A stretch of 10,304 bases of DNA, from contig CAZENQ010000110.1 in the NCBI GenBank assembly GCA_964513655.1, positions 1-10,304 of the forward strand. Direction: 5' to 3'. Position 1 is the stretch's first letter. Every line of letters begins with the position of its first letter. The notes under the pieces are model-generated. The model saw only the letters and a list, made by a program, of their open reading frames with translations, ran no database searches and was not told where the DNA came from. This DNA comes from G020350405 sp964513655 (GTDB taxonomy: Bacteria; Planctomycetota; Phycisphaerae; Sedimentisphaerales; Anaerobacaceae). Positions 1-8,036 of this stretch are shown here, in pieces. Made by a program: the position numbers and the translations under genes.

Positions 1-66
1 GGCTGTATGGCTGGTAATATTTGGCAATTTTTGGGCTTGTTATTTGTCCCAATTTGTGAGGTTGTT
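1..66 (-). repeat. Terminal inverted repeat, left copy: 3' tail of a GIY-YIG gene
   Basis: Read on the minus strand, this stretch matches the last 66 bases of the window in inverted orientation. Positions 1-55 are identical, position 56 differs, and 57-66 match again. Translated on the minus strand it gives NNLTNWDK and a stop, against NNLKNWDK and a stop in the intact GIY-YIG gene at the right end. It therefore holds the last codons and 3' flank of a second copy of that gene. No other part of the gene remains here: repeat R begins within four bases. The exact 55-base identity suggests an assembly-graph boundary at a multi-copy sequence, not a transposon terminus, but this is an inference. 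Confidence 0.9.
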
Positions 67-69
67 TCC

Positions 70-215
70 GAAAGGTTCAGATTTGGTGTGAATTCTGAAC
101 CTTTTATTTGCGCTTATAATGATTTTTTCAATACCTCATAATAAGCGTGCCAAACTTGGGAATTTGGGACTGATTCGCAGAAAAGGCGGTCATCGTATTG
201 AACATACGTTTGCAA
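70..215 (+). repeat. Repeat R, left copy (146 bp, hairpin-bearing)
   Basis: Aligned by eye, this segment matches the reverse complement of 9253-9398 over 146 bases without gaps. About 92 percent of positions outside one loop are identical. It opens with a perfect 10-bp hairpin, AAAGGTTCAG at 71-80 and CTGAACCTTT at 95-104, enclosing a 14-base loop. A second imperfect palindrome follows, with arms CGCTTATAAT and ATAATAAGCG. Differences between the copies fall at all codon positions, so the open frame through the repeat is probably not coding. It contains a TATAAT at 115-120 that could act as a -10 element. The copies could be ends of one element, a dispersed intergenic repeat or a structured RNA. 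The sequence alone does not decide this. Confidence 0.85.
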
Positions 216-326
216 TCCTGAACGTATAATTGTGATAAGAAGTTATAGTTGCGATAGTTATAAAAAGCTAAGAATTATTGCTATTCCTAAAATACAACCA
301 AAAGTACAATTTGAAGGCAGGTAATT

Positions 327-335
327 TGGTATAAT
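327..335 (+). promoter_or_regulatory. Candidate extended -10 promoter for the glycosidase genes
   Basis: TGGTATAAT is a perfect extended -10 element (TG, one base, TATAAT) in an AT-rich 170-bp stretch between repeat R and the first glycosidase gene. Initiation would fall near 342, leaving a leader of about 65 bases. The only -35-like hexamer, TTGAAG at 311-316, lies 13 bp upstream, which is too close, so any promoter here would rely on the extended -10. Apart from this, 216-386 shows nothing recognisable. Confidence 0.4.
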
Positions 336-407
336 GAATACAGATGGTTTATCGTACAGCTTGCAGATTCCGGCAATTATCAAAATATGCCGTGCCAGGA
401 GGGTTTC

Positions 408-3400
408 TTGTATAGAAAATTGATGTTTTCAGTTATCCTTTTCCTGCTCCTTACTTTGAGCATCTCGGCACAGGCCGCGCAGAGCCTGTACACCGAGACC
501 TTCGCGGGCAATGGTGACGTCAACCTGGCGGGCTGGAATGGTGTCTATGATGCCGGCGGCAGTGCCGGTGGTGTTGTTGGGGGCTTCGCGTGGGTTTGGC
601 ATTCGGGGGACTGTGAGAATCTCATTTACACGAATGAATATACCGTCGATACTTCGACGTATCCTGATGTTGAATTCCAGGTTGAGCTCCGCAGGCACTC
701 TGCCTACGGCAGCACTCCCCAAGTAAGTGTAGCAGTCGAAGTTGGCGCCAAGTGGTACGTTTCAAAAACGACCTTCGTTGAAACCACCACTGTTTTTCAG
801 ACGCAAAACCTCGCTTACAACCCCACAAAGAACAACTGGGACAAACTGACCCTGGCAACAGCCGGGCGGGGAAATACCGCCACATCCGACCTTTCGGGAA
901 ATATTACGGGCTTCGGTTTGTACTCCAACAGCCAGAACGTCGGGTCCGACTGTACTGCCGAGTATGACGATTTTACTATTATGACTGTGGATGTGAATTC
1001 TCTGGAGCGGTCCTCAGATTTCAATACCGACGGTGCGGTAGATTTCCTTGACTATTCAGCGATTGCTGGCACTTGGCTGAGCGAATCGGGAGAGCCGAAT
1101 TTCAACGAGATTTATGACCTTGACGATGACAATGATATCGACACGAACGACTTGGCATTATTCGCGGAAGACTGGCTCTTGGGCGTCAAGTACCCGTATT
1201 TACCGGCGCCGACGAACAGGGAAAAGATTAATTTCAACGCCGGCTGGAAGTTCTATCGGGGCAGTGTCCCCGGCGACACAGCCAAGAATCCCGGATTTAA
1301 TGACTCTTCGTGGCAGGACGTTATTATACCGCACAACCCACCCAAGAATCCCCCTGACCCCGATCCGCTGCGGCCCTGCTGGGATGACCCCGGCGGGTAC
1401 CATTACGAGGGCACCTCTTGGTATCGTAAACATTTTACACTGGATAATGCCTATCAGGGCAAAAAGGTGTTCATTGAATTCGAAGCAATCAACACCGTAG
1501 CTGATGTGTGGGTCAACGGTACACACTTAACGACACACTACGGCGGATACCTGCCATTTACGGTTGATATCACGGACCATGCTAATTTCGACGAGACGGA
1601 GAACGTTGTAGCGGTAAAGGCCGACAACACCGACAATCCGGATGTCCCCATAGGAAACGCCGGCTGGTTCAACTGGGGAGGAATTTACAGAGACGTGCGG
1701 CTGCATATCACAGACAAGCTGCATGTCACCGACGCTGTGGATGCAAACATTGTAGCCGGCGGTGGAGTTTTCGTAACTTACCCATCCGTCAGTACTGCGC
1801 AGGCTCAAGTCCGGGTAAAAACTCATGTGAAAAATGAACACGCTTCAACAAAAAACTGCACCTTAAATACCTATATCGTCGATGCGAATGACATGGTCGT
1901 TAGGCAGATGTCCGACACGAACGACATTGCAGCGGGCTCTGATTTTACATTTACTCAGTCGGCCACCGTCTATCAGCCGAATCTTTGGCATCCAAACCAC
2001 CCTCACCTATATACCGTTTATAACGAGGTCATTGACGGCAATACGTGTGTCGACAGTTACGAGACCCGTGTCGGCATCAGGTCGATAGATTTTACCCATG
2101 CCGAGGGATTCAAGATTAACGGAAAGCGCCTGATGTTTATTGGCGCCAACCGGATGCAGGATTATCCATACCTTGGATATGCTGTGGGCAACTACGGCCA
2201 GCGCCGCGACGCACTGAAACTGAAGGAAGGTGGGTTTCAGTTTATCCGCACTTCACAATATCCCCAGGACCCAGCTTTCCTTGACGCATGTGACGAACTC
2301 GGGCTTATGGTGCTGGCTCCGATACCGGGCTTTCAATATGTCGGCGGTGAGACATTCAAAAATCACTCATATCAGGACATGAGAGACTTGATACGCCGGG
2401 ACAGAAACCGCCCGTGCGTAATAGCATGGGAGCTGTCTCTAAACGAGACGTGGTGGACAGACGCGAACTATACTCCGATGGCTATGAGTATCGGCCACGC
2501 TGAATACCCCGGCGACCAGTGCTTCATTGGAGGCTGGAAAGATATCGGTGTCTGGGGCGGGCCGGCACTGTACGACATAGCCCTGCGAAATGCCGACCAC
2601 GACCCCAACGCATGGGACTATACGGGACCCTTGCCGCTGATAATCGATGAGTACGGGCACTGGAGGTATAGAGGCAACCCGCCCGGTCAAACCAGCGATG
2701 TCCATCGGATGGACGGTGAACAGGCAATGCTTGGCCAGGCATGGAACCATCAGCATTCGCTGCACAACAACCGCGGCGTGTCATTTCTTAGTGGAGACGC
2801 CTTGTGGTGCGGCATAGACCTGGCCTGTTATGCATCCGGGGTTCTGGATAGTTTCCGCCTCCCGAAGTTTTCCTATTACTTCTATCAGAGCCAGCGCGAC
2901 CCGAATTTGATTATACCCGGCATCGATTCGGGCCCCATAGTCTTTATAGCCAATTACTGGACCGCCGCTTCACCAAATGATGTAAAGGTTTACAGTAACT
3001 GCAACCAGGTAAAGCTGTATATCAATGATGTGCTGCAGGATACACACAGTCCCGACACTGGGACCAATACAGCCAACTTGCTGCATCCACCGTTTACATT
3101 CACAGGCCTGATGTGGGAAGCGGGCGAGCTCAAGGCCGAAGGCTATATTGGCGGTCAACTGGCTGCGACACACATAGTCAAAACGCCAGGCGCAGCCAGC
3201 TCGCTCGAAATCAGCTTTGATACCGGTGTTGGCAATCCAACGGCCAACGGCGAAGACGTTATCTTTGTATTTGTTTCGGTGGTCGACAGCAATGGTATTG
3301 TCGTGCCTGATACCAGTAATGAGGTTACACTTGGTCTCAGCGGCCCGGCTGCTTTCGCAGGTCCGAACCAGTTTGAGGCCGAAGCCGGCATTGCAAGCTT

Positions 3401-3494
3401 TCTGGTCAAGACTACGACTATCGCGGGCGAGATTACGGTCACCGCCACAGCTACTGGCCTAACCAGTGATACCGCCTATATTACCAGTGAGTAA
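408..3494 (+). CDS. Secreted glycoside hydrolase family 2 protein with dockerin-like module
   Basis: Predicted exo-acting glycosidase of family GH2 (beta-galactosidase/beta-glucuronidase type); the substrate is not readable. I chose the TTG at 408 because AGGAGG at 397-402 sits five bases upstream and gives a clean signal peptide (RK, a hydrophobic run, AQA cleavage near residue 23). ATG starts at 387 and 423 are alternatives. Order of parts: a beta-sandwich-like module (about 24-200); a dockerin-like pair of calcium loops beginning DFNTDG (204-261); the GH2 sugar-binding domain (about 270-450) with GGIYRDVRL; an immunoglobulin-like domain; and the catalytic barrel from about 565. Glu680 in LSLNETWW fits the acid/base and Glu748 in IIDEYGHW the nucleophile, so the active site looks intact. 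A DUF4982-like domain (about 855-930) and a C-terminal Ig-like domain follow. The dockerin-like part is internal, not C-terminal. It ends 29 bp before the next glycosidase gene, probably in one operon. Confidence 0.9.
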   Translation: MYRKLMFSVILFLLLTLSISAQAAQSLYTETFAGNGDVNLAGWNGVYDAGGSAGGVVGGFAWVWHSGDCENLIYTNEYTVDTSTYPDVEFQVELRRHSAYGSTPQVSVAVEVGAKWYVSKTTFVETTTVFQTQNLAYNPTKNNWDKLTLATAGRGNTATSDLSGNITGFGLYSNSQNVGSDCTAEYDDFTIMTVDVNSLERSSDFNTDGAVDFLDYSAIAGTWLSESGEPNFNEIYDLDDDNDIDTNDLALFAEDWLLGVKYPYLPAPTNREKINFNAGWKFYRGSVPGDTAKNPGFNDSSWQDVIIPHNPPKNPPDPDPLRPCWDDPGGYHYEGTSWYRKHFTLDNAYQGKKVFIEFEAINTVADVWVNGTHLTTHYGGYLPFTVDITDHANFDETENVVAVKADNTDNPDVPIGNAGWFNWGGIYRDVRLHITDKLHVTDAVDANIVAGGGVFVTYPSVSTAQAQVRVKTHVKNEHASTKNCTLNTYIVDANDMVVRQMSDTNDIAAGSDFTFTQSATVYQPNLWHPNHPHLYTVYNEVIDGNTCVDSYETRVGIRSIDFTHAEGFKINGKRLMFIGANRMQDYPYLGYAVGNYGQRRDALKLKEGGFQFIRTSQYPQDPAFLDACDELGLMVLAPIPGFQYVGGETFKNHSYQDMRDLIRRDRNRPCVIAWELSLNETWWTDANYTPMAMSIGHAEYPGDQCFIGGWKDIGVWGGPALYDIALRNADHDPNAWDYTGPLPLIIDEYGHWRYRGNPPGQTSDVHRMDGEQAMLGQAWNHQHSLHNNRGVSFLSGDALWCGIDLACYASGVLDSFRLPKFSYYFYQSQRDPNLIIPGIDSGPIVFIANYWTAASPNDVKVYSNCNQVKLYINDVLQDTHSPDTGTNTANLLHPPFTFTGLMWEAGELKAEGYIGGQLAATHIVKTPGAASSLEISFDTGVGNPTANGEDVIFVFVSVVDSNGIVVPDTSNEVTLGLSGPAAFAGPNQFEAEAGIASFLVKTTTIAGEITVTATATGLTSDTAYITSE

Positions 3495-3523
3495 GAAAAT
3501 CAAAAAGCCCTGGAATTTGAGTT

Positions 3524-4636
3524 ATGTGCAGAATGAAATTAATGTCACTGGCTTGCTTTGTTTTGCTGTCGGCTTTGACGGTCGCGACTGGGGCCGGTTC
3601 TTCGGAGCTTTACCGGGAGGATTTTGAGCATCCGACCGGATGGGGCCTGTCCGATGTCGGCTGGACGGGCGTCTATAACGGCGGTAGCAGCGGCGGTCTT
3701 CATACAACTGACTCGGGCACTGCCAACGCGGCGTGGGTCTGGCATGCCGACAACGTGCCCGATGGCTACGAATGCCTTATCTACACCAATGAGTGCACTG
3801 TGGACGCATCGGCGTACCCGGGTGTAGAATTCAGCTGGGACATGCGGATGAACTATAACGGTACGACGCCCGCGGTGAGTCTGGCCGTAAAAGTAAACGG
3901 AAGCTGGTATGTTTTCAAGACCGCGGCCACGACAAGCAGCCGGCCTGATTTTGTGACATTTTCGGTAACTTACAACCCTGCGCAGCAAAACTGGGACACG
4001 CTCAATGCCTCGACGGCAGGCCGAGGCCCAGCAGCAGCCGGTGACCTATCCGGCGATATCACGGCATTCGGTCTTTACTCCGGCACCGGCCCCGTTGGCG
4101 GCCTGGATTGCACCGCAGAATATGACAGCTTTACAGTCAAGGCCCGGACCTGTGATTTCAATATCGACGGGGAGGTGAACTTTAGTGACTTTGCAAGGCT
4201 GGCCGGGGCCTGGCTGAGCGGTCTCGGTGAGCCCGACTTCAATGACATTTATGACTACCACGATGATGATACTATTGATGGCTCAGACCTTGGAATATTT
4301 GCCAATTACTGGCTCGACCAACCGGTACATATCACCGTCGACGCCAATAATATCATCAGGGACATCAGTCCTATGCTTATAGGCTATAATATGAGTTACT
4401 ATCACGATACCGATGCCCTGTGGGCTGATGGCAATATTGCAAATTATCTAAGCCAGCTCGACACCGGTATTCTGCGCTACCCCGGCGGAGAGGAAACGTC
4501 ATACTTTCACTGGGAATACCCCGGCGCCGATGGCTATCACGATATATGGGAGCCGAACCCAAGTAACTGGTGGTACGCCGACCCGTGCCAGGCACGGGAC
4601 TTTGAGGGCTACATGAACACCGATGAAAGCGGTTGA
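3524..4636 (+). pseudogene. Secreted GH51/GH39-like glycosidase, 5' part of a broken gene
   Basis: This is the first half of a second secreted glycosidase. It has a signal peptide (MCRMKLMSLACFVLLSALTV..., cleavage near 24), then the same sandwich module (26-206) and dockerin-like loops (DFNIDG at 211, to about 266) as the preceding gene. A clan-A-like barrel start follows, with RYPGG at 318-322 and a following HW, as in alpha-L-arabinofuranosidases of GH51 and relatives. The frame ends at a TGA at 4634-4636, right after DFEGYMNTDE. In GH51-type enzymes this is about where the next barrel strands and the GNE acid/base motif should begin. The rest resumes in another frame at about 4623. I read this as one gene with an internal deletion of roughly 100 codons that also shifted the frame. 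The family assignment is tentative, and the protein should be inactive as it stands. Confidence 0.75.
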
Positions 4637-5441
4637 CCCGAACATCAAGATTATCGTCAACTGGCGTCCCGAGGCCGACCATGCCGAGTGGACCACCCTT
4701 ATCCAGCAGGCAGGGGCGTACTTTGATATCGCAGATGTGCATTTTTACTACGACTGGGGTCTCGCCAATTGGGACACCTGGCTCAACCAAAATCCCATGC
4801 GCAATAAGAACCAGTGGCATGATGGGCCGACCTACAAAGAAGAGATTGAACAATTTCACATAAATGCAGCGTCTCTCGGCTATGACATCAAGATGACGTC
4901 GCTGGAATGGAATATTGCGCCGAACGAGAGTGTCCATCACTCGGTCTTCCAGCATGCTCTGATGCAGTCGGAGATGCTCGGCCAGTTCATCGAAGGAGGC
5001 CTGTCCATGGCGTGCCTCTGGCCTTTGATATGGGATGTTGGCGACGAAGAATTCCGCTCAATCCTGAACCAGAATACTTATACTCCCACACCGGTATTTG
5101 AGATTCATAAGATGTACTCGGAGGTTCTCGGCCATCGCGTCGTCCAAAGCAGCACTGACATATCACATGTCCGGCCGGTTGCGGCCCTGAGCCTGGACGG
5201 TAAAACCGTATGGCTCTACCTGCTGCATAAGTCGGGAGAGGGCATGACCTTCAATACGAATATCCAACTGGATGGGTTTGCTCCCGATAGTGTCCAGGCT
5301 GTATCACTGACAGCTAATAATCTCAATGACGATGATGGCGTGCTTGTCAATCCCACTGTTGAGATGGGTGCTGGTCCGGGGCTGTGGCGATGTACACTGC
5401 CGCCGCACTCCTTGACAATGATAACCTTTACTAAGAATTGA
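4623..5441 (+). pseudogene. GH51/GH39-like glycosidase, 3' part of the same broken gene
   Basis: This is the second half of the broken glycosidase, in a different frame from the first half and overlapping it by 14 bases. It opens with MKAVDPNIKI, a segment that in GH51-like enzymes lies inside the barrel, well after the acid/base Glu. It continues with barrel strands (DIADVHFYYDW) and TSLEWN, whose Glu (residue 95 here) fits the catalytic nucleophile, then GGLSMACLWPLIWD. It ends in a C-terminal beta domain finishing LPPHSLTMITFTKN, typical of arabinofuranosidase-like proteins. There is no signal peptide and no ribosome binding site before the ATG at 4623, so independent expression is unlikely. 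Downstream is an 89-bp convergent gap before the symporter gene, in which I see no convincing terminator. Confidence 0.75.
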
Positions 5442-5530
5442 CGGGCCCCTCTTATACCATACAACCACAATCAGAACTCATATCACGAACGGCCTGCTTG
5501 CGAACGTGCACAGATTTTTCATCGGTCGGC

Positions 5531-7063
5531 TTACCAAAAAACGATATAGAACGTGATCACCGCCGCAATTACCGCGGCGCCAAGCCACACAACCGCTGGT
5601 GAGGGTCTTAAATCAAAGTCTTCTCTTACAGGCATCTTTTTCGGCTCAGCCAGCGGTTTGACAGCGGTGATAATTGCCATTGCCGAGAGCACGACGCCGA
5701 ACGTAATTGCCATTCTGTTCAAAAACGCAATCTGGCTGACCTGCCAGTGCAAAAAGCCATAGACAGGTACCGTCAGAAGCAGGGCTGTAACACCTGCCGA
5801 TGCCGGTGCACGCTTAAATATAAATCCGAATACAAAAACCGCAACAATGCCCGGTGAAATGTAGCCCTGGAATTCCTGAATATAATGGAAAACACCTCTG
5901 AATCTCGGGTCGCCTAACTGTGGAGCAATCAGGCAGCCCACAACAACAAATATTATGGTCATAACTCGTCCTATCATCACGAGCGTTCTCTGCGAAGCAT
6001 CTTTATTGAAATGACGCTTGTACAAATCCATCGTGAAGATGGTCGATGCAGAATTGAGCATGGATGCAAGCGAGCTCATAACCGCTCCACAAATGGCGGC
6101 GAACATAAATCCTCGCAGGCCGACAGGTATTAGATTGCGTATCAGCATCGGGTAAGCCTGGTCGGCCGTAGTAAGTTGGTCCCCGTAAAGCTGCACCGCC
6201 ATTATACCCGGAAACACTATTGCAAACGGTACAAGTAGCCAAAGTCCGGCGGCAAAAATTATACCGAGCTGACCCTGCCGAAGCGTCTTGGCCGCGAGCG
6301 TCCTTTGCACAATGAACTGGTTTAGCCCGCAGTAATAGAAGTTCGGAATCCATAAGCCGATGACAAGGGCGGTCCACGGTATTTCAGGGTGGTCAGCGGG
6401 AAGTACCATATGGAGCCTGTTGCCGCTGCCTTCAAGAAACGCGCTTATGCCGCCTACCGCGATAAATCCAAGAACCATGGTTGTCAGGCCGCCTAAAATC
6501 AGAGCTGAACCCTGAAAGAGGTCGGCCCAAGCGACGGCCTTTAATCCGCCCCACGTAGTATAGATCGCCGCAATGATTCCAATGAGCCAGACCGCTTTGA
6601 CCAGGTCCATCTCAAATATTGTGTGCAGTGTCAGCCCGCCCGAATACAAGACAGCCGTGATGGTCACCGCCACATAGATTACCATCATGTAAAATGCCAT
6701 TATTCCGCGGGCCGAGGAGTTATAACGATATTCAAGATATTCCGGCATCGTGTAGATGCCTGCTCGCAGGAACCTCGGTAAAAAGAAAAAGGCGACAAAA
6801 ACAATAGTCACCACCCCAAGTAGCTGATAACCGGACACAGCCAGTCCGACGTTTCCTGCACTTTGACCCGCCATCCCCACAAATTGCTCCGTAGAAATGT
6901 TGGCTGCGACAATTGAAAAGCCTATCAGCCACCACTTCAGATCCCGGCTTGCAAGAAAGTAATCCTCGCTGGTCTTCTCTCTGCGGCTCTTGAACATGCT
7001 GAAACCGACCACCGCGCCGACAAATGCCAGAAACACGCCAACATCGAACCAGTTCAATTCCAT
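5531..7063 (-). CDS. Sodium:solute symporter (SSS family), SGLT-like sugar transporter
   Basis: A 510-residue inner-membrane protein with many hydrophobic segments across its whole length, the usual size for the SSS (SLC5) family. It probably couples sodium entry to import of a sugar. Signature stretches resembling the Vibrio galactose transporter vSGLT are AANISTEQF (Asn55 and Gln60, in the sugar-site helix), AGIYTMPEYLEYRYN (101-115), NQFIVQRTLAAK (248-259), and SSLASMLNSASTIFTMD (330-346), which holds the serines of the sodium site. The start is ATG at 7063, with AAAGG six bases upstream. The gene faces the two glycosidase genes and lies 62 bp downstream of a decayed glycosidase-like ORF on the same strand. 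This fits uptake of sugars released by the secreted enzymes. The exact substrate cannot be read from the sequence. It appears intact. Confidence 0.92.
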   Translation of the reverse strand: MELNWFDVGVFLAFVGAVVGFSMFKSRREKTSEDYFLASRDLKWWLIGFSIVAANISTEQFVGMAGQSAGNVGLAVSGYQLLGVVTIVFVAFFFLPRFLRAGIYTMPEYLEYRYNSSARGIMAFYMMVIYVAVTITAVLYSGGLTLHTIFEMDLVKAVWLIGIIAAIYTTWGGLKAVAWADLFQGSALILGGLTTMVLGFIAVGGISAFLEGSGNRLHMVLPADHPEIPWTALVIGLWIPNFYYCGLNQFIVQRTLAAKTLRQGQLGIIFAAGLWLLVPFAIVFPGIMAVQLYGDQLTTADQAYPMLIRNLIPVGLRGFMFAAICGAVMSSLASMLNSASTIFTMDLYKRHFNKDASQRTLVMIGRVMTIIFVVVGCLIAPQLGDPRFRGVFHYIQEFQGYISPGIVAVFVFGFIFKRAPASAGVTALLLTVPVYGFLHWQVSQIAFLNRMAITFGVVLSAMAIITAVKPLAEPKKMPVREDFDLRPSPAVVWLGAAVIAAVITFYIVFW

Positions 7064-7125
7064 AGCGTACCTTTCCTTAGCCTACGTTCATAGAACCTGT
7101 ATAATCAGAGCGTTTACAATTTGAC

Positions 7126-7629
7126 TCACTCCCGCGGATTAGAGTTCTCCAGCAGGATGCTTTCTATCTCTATGCCATGTGGTCCGTCAGCCTCATTTTT
7201 GAAAAGCCTTTTACCCAGTGATACCTGCAGACCGGCGAGCTCTTGAGTGTTCAGACGGTCGCCATCGCCCCCACGACCTGTCGGCGGCTTTTCCCAATAG
7301 GGCTGCTGGCGCGAAGCCCCTACATAGCCAATCGCTCGGTAAGTATAACCGCTCGGCACACAGTAATTGACCCCGAAAAGCGCCACTTCCTCACCGGTAT
7401 CTCGCCATCTAATTACACCTTGCTCATCTACTTCAACCGCCCGTTTGGCTGGCCTTGATTGTATGACGTCACCACCCCAGAGGTTCCCCGTCGCGCCAAA
7501 TAAAACACAGGCCAGGGCCGTGAACAAAATCTTCTTTAAAATTGTCATTCTTCCAATTGAACATGCCCACGGTACATAGGGGATTTGGCGGCCCCCCACC
7601 GCCAGTTTAACAACTTCTCTCTTGTTCAT
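7126..7629 (-). pseudogene. Composite remnant: URO-D-like start fused to a gutted secreted glycosidase-like gene
   Basis: This 167-codon frame looks assembled from three pieces. Residues 1-26 resemble the N-terminus of an URO-D-like protein. Residues 28-105 start with their own Met and a signal peptide (ILKKILFTALACVLFGA...). They continue into VDEQGVIRWRDTGEEVALFGVNYC, which reads like the first strand of a secreted glycosidase barrel as seen in planctomycete GH5/GH42-like proteins. After GYVGA (105, about position 7315) the text changes abruptly to SRQQPYWEKPPTGRGGDGDRLN and ends LLENSNPRE. That reads like the C-terminal beta part of such a protein, with the whole barrel missing. A ribosome binding site (AGGA, 7637-7640) precedes the first ATG, so a short product could be made, but I expect no enzyme activity. 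The piece assignments come from memory of family patterns. An intact small secreted protein is the alternative. Confidence 0.6.
7549..7629 (-). other. URO-D-like N-terminal remnant (first 26-27 codons)
   Basis: MNKREVVKLAVGGRQIPYVPW, split as MNKREVVK, LAVGGRQI and PYVPW, follows the usual opening of uroporphyrinogen-decarboxylase-like proteins: MxKREVVxxAxxGxxxPyVPW. Such genes are often found beside carbohydrate-utilisation genes in this phylum. The similarity stops at about residue 26, immediately before ATG 7548, which looks like the start of a signal-peptide protein. The rest of the URO-D-like gene seems to be deleted. The stretch is short, so the family call is suggestive only. Confidence 0.5.
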
Positions 7630-7694
7630 TACAGGTTCCTGTCTACCTGCTCTTCAGCCGCTCTCCTCTAAGCTGACCATAATTATATATGGTA

Positions 7695-7814
7695 TTATGC
7701 TAAGCTATCTTTGCTTAATTTACAAGAAAAAAGGTGTTGCTTCGGCGTTCTAAGGAAGTGAGTAAACGGGCCGGTAAGAACGCCCGCAAAAGCGGTAGCA
7801 AAAATCCAGAACAT
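7695..7814 (-). CDS. Small ORF, 39 residues, one predicted membrane segment
   Basis: I do not recognise this product. It begins MFWIFATAFAGVLTGPFTHF, a hydrophobic run long enough for one membrane segment or a signal anchor. It then turns polar (LRTPKQHLF...) and stops at TAA 7695-7697. It is preceded by AAAGGA (minus strand, 7822-7827) seven bases before the ATG, a good ribosome binding site. It lies 65 bp upstream of the URO-D-like remnant on the same strand. The DNA also contains an 8-bp inverted repeat (7744-7751 with 7777-7784) and a short CCGC/GCGG hairpin at 7784-7795, so it may overlap a structured element. It could be a true small membrane protein, the N-terminal remnant of a longer gene, or chance. 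Confidence 0.35.
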   Translation of the reverse strand: MFWIFATAFAGVLTGPFTHFLRTPKQHLFSCKLSKDSLA

Positions 7815-7860
7815 ATTACAATCCTTTCAATCCAAACCACCCAAAAGGGAATGGTACTTT

Positions 7861-7938
7861 TTAATTTTCCGTTGTCAATTTCATTTCACCATAGTTGTCC
7901 ATCGTAACCCAGAGGTCAACCTGTTTAGACTTATTTCT
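7861..7938 (-). other. Orphan C-terminal coding remnant (25 codons)
   Basis: On the minus strand an open stretch reads QVDLWVTMDNYGEMKLTTEN before a TAA at 7861-7863. It resembles the tail of a soluble protein, but there is no start with a ribosome binding site, and a TGA closes the frame at 7939-7941. I do not recognise the family. It may be the 3' stub of a gene removed when the recombinase side of the region was rearranged. The rest of 7630-8036 holds only the 39-codon ORF and the terminator. Confidence 0.25.
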
Positions 7939-7991
7939 TCAGACTGGATTGTTGCTGCTCAAAAGCGTGCAGAAAGCCATCGCAAATGTAC

Positions 7992-8022
7992 AAAAAAAGA
8001 CCTGAAGGTATCTCCAGGTCTT
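7992..8022 (-). terminator. Rho-independent terminator of the recombinase gene
   Basis: On the minus strand, AAGACCTG and CAGGTCTT form an 8-bp perfect stem around a 10-base loop, followed directly by a run of seven T. It begins about 15 bases after the recombinase stop codon. Confidence 0.9.
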
Positions 8023-8036
8023 AATAGGGGGACACT

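Noticed and set aside
334..423. A 29-codon gene upstream of the GH2 enzyme
   Set aside because: It lacks a properly spaced ribosome binding site and overlaps the likely promoter and leader. It is retained only as a note on start choice.
4620..4640. Programmed frameshift joining the two glycosidase halves
   Set aside because: The GGT TGA C context is only superficially like the release-factor 2 site, and the missing barrel segment with the acid/base motif would not be restored by a shift.
5442..5530. Bidirectional terminator between the convergent glycosidase and symporter genes
   Set aside because: Only short or imperfect complementary stretches are present, without a stem followed by a T run on either strand.
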